Shown here: one piece after another, positions 1-7,294 of the stretch
Layout of the letters: every line of letters starts with the position of its first letter
Numbering within the stretch: the stretch's first letter is position 1
From: JANMMJ01 sp964543235
GTDB lineage: Bacteria > Pseudomonadota > Alphaproteobacteria > Rhizobiales > Aestuariivirgaceae
Assembly (NCBI GenBank): GCA_964543235.1
Contig: CAZIXE010000016.1
Span: forward strand, 8,001 to 72,000
Direction of reading: 5' to 3'
Length of the DNA stretch: 64,000 nt
Position numbers and translations under genes: made by a program
Notes under the pieces: model-generated
Databases searched by the model: none
Seen by the model: only the letters and a program-made list of their open reading frames with translations
Told to the model about the DNA's origin: nothing

Positions 1-2760
1 CCCTTCCCCTCTTGGCGAGATGCCGGCCTCGAAACTCACCTTGCCGCCGGATGGGGCGGTGCCGAAGACCGCAATGCGCTTGCCTTCAGCGGTCGCAGCC
101 AGACCCAGCTGGCTGTCCGTCACGGCATAATCGCCGAACACGAAGAGCCGCTGCGGCCTCAGCCACAACTCGCCCGTAAGCCCGAGCGGCCACGCGCGGG
201 CAAACGATGTCTCGGCATCGGCCGGCCGGCCATCCCAGGGCAGGAACATGGCGCTGAGCACGGCCGGCAGCCGGATCTCTTCCGCAGCGAATTCTCCGGT
301 GATGACGCCGGCGGCGGAAATCGCCGCACGGCCGGACATGGGCACTTCCATCCAGGTCCCGGTTACGGTGGACAGCGACAGGGCTCCGCCCGTGAAGTCG
401 AAGCGACCGGACAGCCGCAGCGGGCCCTCGGCCGCCACCGGCAGGCCGAGCGCTGCAATGAGATCGCCGGACCGGTCAGCGATTGCCGCGAGATCTCCTT
501 CCGCCGACAGGCCATCGGCATAATGCAGCGTGCCCTTTTGCTTGATCTCGGCCCCGAACAGGCTGGCCGAGAGGTCCGTGGTGAGACCCTTGTCAAGGCT
601 TCCGGAAACCGCGGCTGACAGGCGCCCGGGCACCGGCGCGGCTTCTGGCGCTGTCCATCCGAAGAGCTGTGCGACCGCGCTACTCTTCGGGCTGGAGACC
701 TCGGCAGTGCCGGTAACCGTCGCGGTCTTCCAGTCGAGACCCTCGAGCAGGGCGGCGCGGCCCGTGGCGAAAATCTCGCCCGATGTGCCGTTGAAATCGG
801 CCACCAGCGCCGGGCCGCTGCCTTCCGGATTGAGATCGACCACCAGCTTGACATCGGTGGCGCCCAGTGCCCCGGCCCAGCCGGGTTCGCGCCCGGCCGG
901 CAGGAGGCCAAGCAGGCGCAAGAGCCCGCGCGGATCGGCGGCGCGAAGCGCCACCAGACCGGTGCCCGCGGGACCGCCGGCACCGAGACTCACCTGGCCC
1001 GATGCCTCGAACTGTGCCTGGCCGAAACTGTCGGCGCGCAGCGCGTTGATGGCAATGCCGGCGGCATTGGACGCGGCATCGAGCATGACGTGGCCGGCGT
1101 CGACGCCATTGAGCCGCACCCGGTCGGCGGTGAGCTTGATGTTGAGAACGTCGGGTATGACCGGCGCCAGCAGGCTGGCGAGATCCGTCCAGCCGGAAGC
1201 CCCGCCTGTCGAGAAGACCTGAACGCCTTGCGGCAGGAACGCATCGACGTCGATGGTTTCGGCCTGAATGTCGAAGTCGGCAGCCGAGCGCGCACCACCC
1301 GACCAGCTCGCCGCAGCCTTGCCCAGCGTGTCGTCGATCTGGAAGGCGGCATTGCTGACCCGCACCGTGCTGCCCGCGGCATCGACGCGGCCCTCGAATT
1401 TCAGCATGCCGCGGCTGCCGGTCCAGGCCCGGGCAATCTCCGCCTTGTGTTCCGGCGCGAGCCAGCTCACGAAGTCGCGCAGGTTGAAGGCCTCGAAGGC
1501 GAGATCGCCCGCCAGCTGCGGCCCCTTGTCGGTGGCGGCAAAGACTCCTGAAAACAGCCCCTGCGCCTGGCCAGGCATCTTGCCCGAGAACTCGTCAATC
1601 CGGATGGTTCCCCCGCCCGCCCGCAGCGCCACGACGACATTCTCGAGCGATTCGCCGCCGGCGATCAGCGAAACCACCTTGACCCGCACCTGGGCCTCCA
1701 GGGCTTGCGGCAGGAGATCGACAAGGGCCTCCAGCACATCGAGGCTGTTGCCCTCGCGGACCAGCCGGCGCAACTGGGCGCCGGCGATCGCATCGAGGTC
1801 GAAGCGGGTCGCCGACAGGTCGGAGGACAGGCGGATGTCCTCGCCGAGGCTGATCTCGGCGCTGCCACCCAGCAGATTGGCGCCATCGGAACCGCGCGGC
1901 GCAATCTCGATCTTGGCAAGCGCAATGCGGTCGAAATCGGCGACGATGCGGGAGTTGAAGACCAGCGGGCGCAAAGCACCCTCGGCATCGGACTTGCCGC
2001 CCTCGCCGGCCGCCGGTTCGATCCGGAGCGTGCCCTCGAAACGCTCGCCGGTATTGCCGCCATCCAGCGAATAGGCCAGACCGGATCCATCCGAAGGCTG
2101 GAGCCGCAGGCCGAACTTGAATGGCGCATCGGGCCGCCAGATGCCGGTGTTGAGGGCGATGTCGAGGCTGCGGCCGAGATATTCGCCGCTGCCGCGCAGC
2201 CGCCAGGGCCCGCGCATCTCGGCCCCCGACAGCGTGGCGGAGATGTTCTCGAGTGTCGCCTCGCCGCCGCGGCGGCTTTCGATCATGTGCAGTTTCGCGT
2301 TGCGCACGACGATCCGGTCAAGCCGGAAGCGCTCGCTGAATTCCGTGCCAAGCAAGTTGATTTCCGGTGCGAAAGTCCAGGTGGCCACGCCATTCGCCAG
2401 GCGCTCGGCCCAGAATTCCGGGCGCTCGACGTCGATGCTCTCGACCCGCATTTGGCCGCTGGCCAGCCCGGCCAGCGTCACGCTGACACTGACCTTTTGG
2501 GCCGCCATGAAGTCGGGCGAACCGGCGCCTTCGGGGTTGGCGACCCTGACATCGCCCAGCGTGATGTTGGGCCAGGGGAACAGCGTCACCTGGATCGGCC
2601 CGCGCACCGTCACCGGCCGGCCGGTCAGCTTGCGGCCATAGGCCTCGATATCGGCGCGGTAGCTGTCCCAGGTGACGACATGCGGCGCGATCAGCGCCGC
2701 CACCACCGCCAGGACCAGCAGGATGCCGAAATAGAGGACCGGCGACTTCCAGAGCTTCAT
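1..2760 (-). CDS. AsmA family protein (partial, 3' end beyond window)
   Basis: The reverse strand reads open from an ATG at 2760 to the left edge, about 920 codons with no stop. The protein begins with one hydrophobic membrane anchor (about residues 5-25), followed by the pattern typical of AsmA N-termini: YRADIEAYGRKLTGRPV, then LFPWPNITLGDVRVANPEG. The rest is a long beta-rich repetitive body. AsmA-like proteins are inner-membrane anchored periplasmic proteins linked to outer-membrane biogenesis or lipid transport; the exact role of this one is not known. It lies 48 bp downstream of the FAD-linked oxidase gene on the same strand and may be co-transcribed. The C-terminus cannot be assessed because the gene runs out of the window. 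Confidence 0.85.
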   Translation of the reverse strand, partial: MKLWKSPVLYFGILLVLAVVAALIAPHVVTWDSYRADIEAYGRKLTGRPVTVRGPIQVTLFPWPNITLGDVRVANPEGAGSPDFMAAQKVSVSVTLAGLASGQMRVESIDVERPEFWAERLANGVATWTFAPEINLLGTEFSERFRLDRIVVRNAKLHMIESRRGGEATLENISATLSGAEMRGPWRLRGSGEYLGRSLDIALNTGIWRPDAPFKFGLRLQPSDGSGLAYSLDGGNTGERFEGTLRIEPAAGEGGKSDAEGALRPLVFNSRIVADFDRIALAKIEIAPRGSDGANLLGGSAEISLGEDIRLSSDLSATRFDLDAIAGAQLRRLVREGNSLDVLEALVDLLPQALEAQVRVKVVSLIAGGESLENVVVALRAGGGTIRIDEFSGKMPGQAQGLFSGVFAATDKGPQLAGDLAFEAFNLRDFVSWLAPEHKAEIARAWTGSRGMLKFEGRVDAAGSTVRVSNAAFQIDDTLGKAAASWSGGARSAADFDIQAETIDVDAFLPQGVQVFSTGGASGWTDLASLLAPVIPDVLNIKLTADRVRLNGVDAGHVMLDAASNAAGIAINALRADSFGQAQFEASGQVSLGAGGPAGTGLVALRAADPRGLLRLLGLLPAGREPGWAGALGATDVKLVVDLNPEGSGPALVADFNGTSGEIFATGRAALLEGLDWKTATVTGTAEVSSPKSSAVAQLFGWTAPEAAPVPGRLSAAVSGSLDKGLTTDLSASLFGAEIKQKGTLHYADGLSAEGDLAAIADRSGDLIAALGLPVAAEGPLRLSGRFDFTGGALSLSTVTGTWMEVPMSGRAAISAAGVITGEFAAEEIRLPAVLSAMFLPWDGRPADAETSFARAWPLGLTGELWLRPQRLFVFGDYAVTDSQLGLAATAEGKRIAVFGTAPSGGKVSFEAGISPRGEG

Positions 2761-2808
2761 GACGTCAGCATAGGGTGTTCGGCGCGGTGTCGCAAAGCCT
2801 CGCGGCGT

Positions 2809-4206
2809 TCATATGGCAGCGTTCTTGCCCGGGTTCATGATGTTCTTCGGGTCCAGGGCGCGCTTGATGTCGCGCATGAAGGCCAGCGCCGGACCATGCT
2901 CCTTTTCCAGGTACTTGATCTTGCCCGAGCCGATGCCGTGTTCGCCGGTCGAGGTGCCCTCCATGGCGATGGCCCGGGCGATGAGCCGGTCGTAGAAGGC
3001 GTTGACGCGGTGGATCTCGTCGGCATCGTTGCGGTCGCAATACAGCACGACATGGAAATTGCCGTCCCCGACATGACCGACGATCGGCCCGTAGAGCCCG
3101 GACGCTTCGAGGTCCTTCTGGGTTTCGCTGACGCATTGCGCAAGCCGGGAAATGGGCACGCAGACATCGGTGGCGAAGGACTCCTTGCCGGGCATCAGCG
3201 AGCGCGTCGCCCAGAAGGCATCGTGGCGCGCCTGCCACAGCTTCTGGCGCTCCTCCTCCCTCGTCGCCCAGGTGAAGGGGCCGCCGCCCAGTTCCGCCGC
3301 AATGGCACCAAAGCTTTCCGACTGCTCATGGGTTGCAGCTTCGCTGCCGTGGAATTCCACAAACAGCGTCGGCGTCACCGCAAGATCGAGCTTCGAATAG
3401 GCATTGATGGCTTTAACATGCTCGGCATCAACGAGCTCGATGCGCGCCACCGGAATGCCCATCTGGATGGTCTGGATGGTGGCCCGGCAGCACGCCTCCA
3501 CATCCGGAAACGGGCACACCCCGGCGGCGATCGATTCCGGGATGCCGTGCAGCTTCAGCGCCACCTCGGTGATGACGCCAAGCGTCCCTTCGGAGCCGAC
3601 AAGAAGCCGCGTCAGATCATAGCCCGCCGCGGATTTGCGGGCGCGCGAACCGGTGCGGATCACCTCGCCATTGGCCATGACCGCGGTGAGGCTCAGGACA
3701 TTGTCGCGCATGGTGCCGTAGCGCACCGCATTGGTGCCGGAGGCGCGCGTTGCCGCCATGCCGCCGAGGCTGGCATCGGCGCCGGGATCGATGGGGAAGA
3801 ACAGGCCCTGGTCGCGGATATGGGCGTTGAGCTGCTTGCGCGTGACCCCCGCCTCGACCCGGCAGTCGAGATCGTCGGCATTGACCTCGAGCACCCGGTT
3901 CATCGCCGAAAGATCGATCGAGATGCCCCCCAATGGCGCGGTGAAATGGCCCTCGAGCGAGGTGCCGGTGCCATAGGGAATGACCGGCGTTCCATATTTG
4001 CCGCAGATGCTGACGATCATCGCGACCTCTTCCGTGTTGCGCACGAAGGCCACGGCATCGGGCGGCGCGCCCGGGTTCCAGGTCTGGTCCTTGCCGTGCT
4101 GTTCACGCACCGCCGCCGCTTCCGAGAGCCGCTCGCCGATCACGCCGCGGATTTCGGCCAGGGTCTGGACGATCGAATTGCGGCGGAGAGCGTCGGTGAG
4201 GGTCAT
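2809..4206 (-). CDS. FAD-binding oxidase, D-lactate dehydrogenase/glycolate oxidase (GlcD/Dld-like)
   Basis: This 465-residue protein has the PCMH/VAO-type FAD domain, with the loop PYGTGTSLEGH at residues 78-88 and SEGTLGVITEV further on. The C-terminal FAD-oxidase domain ends in GDGNFH, GEHGIG and a final LDPKNIMNPGK, the usual signature of D-2-hydroxyacid dehydrogenases. It probably oxidises D-lactate or a similar 2-hydroxyacid and passes electrons to cytochrome c or quinone; the substrate is not proven. The start at 4206 (MTLTDALRR) was chosen because the 12 extra upstream codons look non-coding. The length matches LDHD-type enzymes. There is no partner Fe-S subunit gene nearby, which argues against a GlcDEF complex. 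Confidence 0.88.
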   Translation of the reverse strand: MTLTDALRRNSIVQTLAEIRGVIGERLSEAAAVREQHGKDQTWNPGAPPDAVAFVRNTEEVAMIVSICGKYGTPVIPYGTGTSLEGHFTAPLGGISIDLSAMNRVLEVNADDLDCRVEAGVTRKQLNAHIRDQGLFFPIDPGADASLGGMAATRASGTNAVRYGTMRDNVLSLTAVMANGEVIRTGSRARKSAAGYDLTRLLVGSEGTLGVITEVALKLHGIPESIAAGVCPFPDVEACCRATIQTIQMGIPVARIELVDAEHVKAINAYSKLDLAVTPTLFVEFHGSEAATHEQSESFGAIAAELGGGPFTWATREEERQKLWQARHDAFWATRSLMPGKESFATDVCVPISRLAQCVSETQKDLEASGLYGPIVGHVGDGNFHVVLYCDRNDADEIHRVNAFYDRLIARAIAMEGTSTGEHGIGSGKIKYLEKEHGPALAFMRDIKRALDPKNIMNPGKNAAI

Positions 4207-4305
4207 GCCGGCATCATAGCAGCAGCGCCCGCCGCCGCTCAAAGGCGGGAATCGGAAGGCCGGAATCGGCGCTGTGGCCGAAAATTTTTATCCTGCAAGA
4301 AGGAA

Positions 4306-4323
4306 ATGTTTCACGTGAAACAT
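4306..4323. other. parS site (ParB-binding centromere-like palindrome)
   Basis: The sequence atgtttcacgtgaaacat is an 18-bp perfect palindrome. Its 16-bp core, tgtttcacgtgaaaca (4307-4322), matches the widely conserved bacterial chromosomal parS consensus at every position. ParB family proteins load at this site as a CTP-dependent clamp and, with ParA, segregate the chromosome origin. parA/parB are not in the window. A single site was noticed. Confidence 0.9.
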
Positions 4324-4454
4324 CGCCGCGTTTGCCGCGGAATCCGGGCCATTTCCGGCCTTTCGACACGCTTTCCGCTCGCAAAAAGACGGCAAAAAAA
4401 CGCGCTGCGACCGCCTTGCGACGCGCATTCGACACGCGATTCCAGGGCGATTTT

Positions 4455-4472
4455 GATATCAATCGTGATATC
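4455..4472. promoter_or_regulatory. Inverted repeat upstream of the R-M operon
   Basis: GATATCA - 4 bp - TGATATC is a perfect 7-bp inverted repeat about 150 bp upstream of the methyltransferase start. Its size and spacing fit a dimeric repressor operator. No controller (C) protein gene is visible nearby, so the binding protein is unknown. Confidence 0.35.
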
Positions 4473-4485
4473 AGCCATCGACGTC

Positions 4486-4501
4486 AAGTCAAGATTGACT
4501 T
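4486..4501. promoter_or_regulatory. Second inverted repeat, overlapping a -35-like TTGACT
   Basis: AAGTCAA - GA - TTGACTT is a perfect 7-bp inverted repeat. The right arm contains TTGACT (4495-4500), a good sigma-70 -35 element, although no clear -10 follows at the expected distance. It lies 14 bp from the GATATCA repeat and could be part of the same control region for the mod-RhuM-res operon. Confidence 0.3.
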
Positions 4502-4621
4502 CTCCAGTATTGACCGGGCAACTCTGTTCTGGTGCAGCTACCGATAGATCAGGTAACAGCGGGGCCCTTCGGCGGGCTGCACCGGCTGGATTCGCCCCGC
4601 AATGTGAACTGGGGGGATGTC

Positions 4622-6250
4622 ATGCCCACACTGGATTGGATCGGCAAGAAGGCGGTGGTGAATCACCATCGCGACGTGCCGTACCGGCTGCTTCATTGCG
4701 ACAGGGCAAAGTCGGTGGGCGATCCGGACGCGGGGAACCTGTTGGTCCAGGGTGACAACCTTGAAGCCTTGAAGGCGTTGCTGCCCTACTACGCGGGCAA
4801 GGTGAAGTGCATCTACATCGATCCGCCCTACAACACCGGCAATGAAGGGTGGGTCTACAATGACAATGTGAACTCGCCTGAGATCAAGGCGTGGCTTGGC
4901 AGTGTCGTGGGCAAGGAAGCGGAAGACCTGTCGCGGCACGACAAGTGGCTGTGCATGATGTATCCGCGCCTTCGACTCCTCAAAGAGTTCTTGACGGAAG
5001 ACGGGTCGATCTTCGTCTCGATGGACGATAGCGAGTCCGGTTCGCTCCGCATGTTGCTGGACGATGTGTTTGGCCGGGGCAATTTTCTCGCATCCATCAT
5101 TTGGCAGAAGGTCTTCTCGCCAAAGAACTCAGCGCAGTTCTTCTCCGATGATCACGACTATATTTTTGCATACGCAAAGAACATTGGCATGTGCCAGCTT
5201 GGCTTGTTGGCCCGAAGCGCGGAACAGGACGCGAGATATTCGAACCCTGATAATGATCCGCGTGGCCCATGGACTTCAGGCGATCTATCCGCTCGCAACT
5301 TCTACAGTGAGGGAACTTATTCTGTTGAGACGCCATCCGGACGGATCATCGCTGGACCACCAACCGGAATGTATTGGCGCGTTGCCAAACCAAAGTTGAA
5401 AGAGTTGGACGCCGATGGGCGCGTGTGGTGGGGTGAGGCGAAGGATAATGTGCCGCGTCTCAAGCGATTTCTTTCTGAAGTCAAGCAAGGCGTCGTTCCG
5501 CAGACTCTCTGGTTTCACAAGGACGTTGGGCATACTCAGGAAGCCAAGAAAGAGCTTCTTGATACAGTTTCGTTTGCCGATAGCGCGTCGGTCTTCATTA
5601 CGCCCAAGCCAACGCGGTTGATGAAACGGATCATCGAAATCGCAACTGAACCCGGCGATATCGTGATGGACAGCTTTGCGGGATCGGGCACCACAGGCGT
5701 TGCGGTGGCGCGTGAAGGCGGTGGACGTCGCTTCATCTTGATTGAAATGGAGCCGACGATTGCTCAACCTGTGACGGCTGCTCGCCTCAAGCGAGTCATC
5801 GAAGGTTATGAGCGGGAGAGGTCCAAGACTTCAACGGAGAAGATCGAAGGCACAGGCGGTGGCTTTCGCTTCTGCACTTTGGGAGAACCGCTGTTCGATG
5901 CTGACGGCAATGTGAATCCGTCTGTCACCTTTGCCGATCTTGCCGCCCATGTGTTCTTTTGTGAGACGGGTTCGCCCATTCCAAGGAAGGCGGATGCGTC
6001 ATCGCCGCTGATCGGCATGTTCCAAGGCCGGGCGGTGTATCTCCTTTATGCGCCACATTCCATGGGCGTTCCGAGTGACAGCGCGGGCAATGTGTTGACG
6101 GCAAGCATTCTGGAAGGATTGCCCCTGCCATCGCTCGACTTCAGCGGCCCGCGCGTCGTCTATGCCGAAGGCTGCACCGTTCCGGATGACCGGCTTCAGA
6201 GTCATGGCGTGACTTTCAAGCAGGTGCCTTACCAGATTGAGGGGCTTTAG
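4622..6250 (+). CDS. mod: Type III restriction-modification methyltransferase (Mod)
   Basis: This 542-residue N6-adenine DNA methyltransferase carries the catalytic motif DPPYNTG at residues 67-73 ahead of the AdoMet-binding motif FAGSGTT at about 351-357. That order is the beta class, as in type III Mod subunits. The region between them (about 160-330) would be the target recognition domain. The ATG at 4622 is preferred over an earlier frame start at 4532: it has a G-rich ribosome site just upstream, and the protein then begins MPTLDWIGKK, as expected for this family. The TRD-coding part (about 5100-5640) is visibly poorer in GC than the gene's start. The gene heads an operon with the RhuM-like gene (3-bp gap) and res. 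The recognition sequence cannot be read from the protein. Confidence 0.9.
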   Translation: MPTLDWIGKKAVVNHHRDVPYRLLHCDRAKSVGDPDAGNLLVQGDNLEALKALLPYYAGKVKCIYIDPPYNTGNEGWVYNDNVNSPEIKAWLGSVVGKEAEDLSRHDKWLCMMYPRLRLLKEFLTEDGSIFVSMDDSESGSLRMLLDDVFGRGNFLASIIWQKVFSPKNSAQFFSDDHDYIFAYAKNIGMCQLGLLARSAEQDARYSNPDNDPRGPWTSGDLSARNFYSEGTYSVETPSGRIIAGPPTGMYWRVAKPKLKELDADGRVWWGEAKDNVPRLKRFLSEVKQGVVPQTLWFHKDVGHTQEAKKELLDTVSFADSASVFITPKPTRLMKRIIEIATEPGDIVMDSFAGSGTTGVAVAREGGGRRFILIEMEPTIAQPVTAARLKRVIEGYERERSKTSTEKIEGTGGGFRFCTLGEPLFDADGNVNPSVTFADLAAHVFFCETGSPIPRKADASSPLIGMFQGRAVYLLYAPHSMGVPSDSAGNVLTASILEGLPLPSLDFSGPRVVYAEGCTVPDDRLQSHGVTFKQVPYQIEGL

Positions 6251-6253
6251 CCG

Positions 6254-7294
6254 ATGCCGGAAAAACAGCCGCCACGCGAAGGCGAAATCCTGCTCTACAC
6301 CGGCCCCGCCGGTGAAGTCCGTCTTGAAGTCCTGTTCGAGGACGAAACCTTCTGGCTGACCCAGAAGCGCATGGCGGAACTGTTCGAGGTCACTGTACCG
6401 ACCATCAACGAGCACCTGAAAAACATCTTCAGTACCGGAGAGTTGCTGGAGGAATCAGTTATTCGGAAATTCCGAATGACTGCCGATGACGGCAAGGTCT
6501 ACCTGACGAACTTCTACAATCTCGACGCCATCATTGCCGTCGGCTACCGGGTCAACAGCCGCAAGGCCACGCAATTCCGCATCTGGGCCACCTCCGTCCT
6601 GCGGGACTTCATCGTCAAGGGCTTCGTGCTGGACGACGCCCGGCTGAAGCAGGGCCGGCGCTTCGGACGCGACTATTTCGACGAGCTCATTGAGCGCATC
6701 CGCGAAATCCGGGCCAGCGAGCGGCGCTTCTACCTCAAGATCACCGACATCTATGAGCAGTGCAGCATCGACTATAACAAGGACGCCGAAATCACCCAGA
6801 CTTTCTTCAAGACAGTGCAGAACAAGCTGCATTGGGCGATCACCCGCAGAACCGCCGCCGAGATCATTGCCCAGCGGGCGGATGCCTCCAAGCCCAACAT
6901 GGGCCTGACGAACTGGAAGAATGCGCCCTCCGGAAAAATCCTGAAGAGCGACGTGGCCATCGCCAAGAACTATCTGGCGGAACCGGAGATCAGGGAACTC
7001 GAGCGTATCGTTTCCATGTATCTCGACTATGCAGAGAACCAGGCTGAGCGGCAAATCCCCATGCGCATGGCGGACTGGGTGAAGAAGCTGGACGCCTTTC
7101 TTGCCTTCAACGAGTACGAAATCCTGAAGGACGCGGGCAAGGTTTCCCATGAGGTGGCCAAGGCGCTGGCCGAGAAACAGTATGAAGCCTTCCGTGTGAA
7201 GCAGGACAAGGCCTTTGAAAGCGATTTCGAACGCGAGGCCAGGCGCGTCCTGCCCAAGGCTCAGGGCAAGAAGCCGAAAGGCCAGCCGCAATGA
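6254..7294 (+). CDS. RhuM-family protein inside a type III R-M operon
   Basis: This 346-residue protein matches the virulence RhuM family: an N-terminal segment FWLTQKRMAELFEV with a helix-turn-helix-like stretch (about residues 35-60), a conserved NLDAIIAVGYRVNS motif, then a long helical C-terminal half ending in a Lys-rich tail. RhuM proteins occur in pathogenicity islands and within restriction-modification operons, but their biochemical role is not established. The gene starts 3 bp after mod and its stop overlaps the start of res (ATGA), so all three are almost certainly translated from one message. It may be a DNA-binding regulator or accessory factor of the system; this is inference. 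Confidence 0.85.
   Translation: MPEKQPPREGEILLYTGPAGEVRLEVLFEDETFWLTQKRMAELFEVTVPTINEHLKNIFSTGELLEESVIRKFRMTADDGKVYLTNFYNLDAIIAVGYRVNSRKATQFRIWATSVLRDFIVKGFVLDDARLKQGRRFGRDYFDELIERIREIRASERRFYLKITDIYEQCSIDYNKDAEITQTFFKTVQNKLHWAITRRTAAEIIAQRADASKPNMGLTNWKNAPSGKILKSDVAIAKNYLAEPEIRELERIVSMYLDYAENQAERQIPMRMADWVKKLDAFLAFNEYEILKDAGKVSHEVAKALAEKQYEAFRVKQDKAFESDFEREARRVLPKAQGKKPKGQPQ

Larger units (their letters stand above)
4207..4621. other. 415-bp intergenic region holding parS and inverted repeats
   Basis: No convincing gene is seen in this gap between the divergent oxidase and methyltransferase genes. It is AT-richer than its surroundings and holds a perfect parS palindrome (4306-4323) and two perfect inverted repeats (4455-4472 and 4486-4501). 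It must also contain the promoters of both flanking transcription units. Small open frames here read MFHVKH on one strand and DVSRETF on the other; these are simply translations of parS. Confidence 0.7.

Noticed and set aside
4214..4462. Small frames around 4.3 kb reading MFHVKH or DVSRETF
   Set aside because: These peptides are the translation of the parS palindrome; no family or proper start supports a gene.
1705..4755. A 1016-codon open frame on the plus strand
   Set aside because: It lies antisense to the AsmA-like and D-lactate dehydrogenase genes, crosses their gap, and reads as Arg/Ala/Gly-rich low-information protein. It is a GC-codon shadow.
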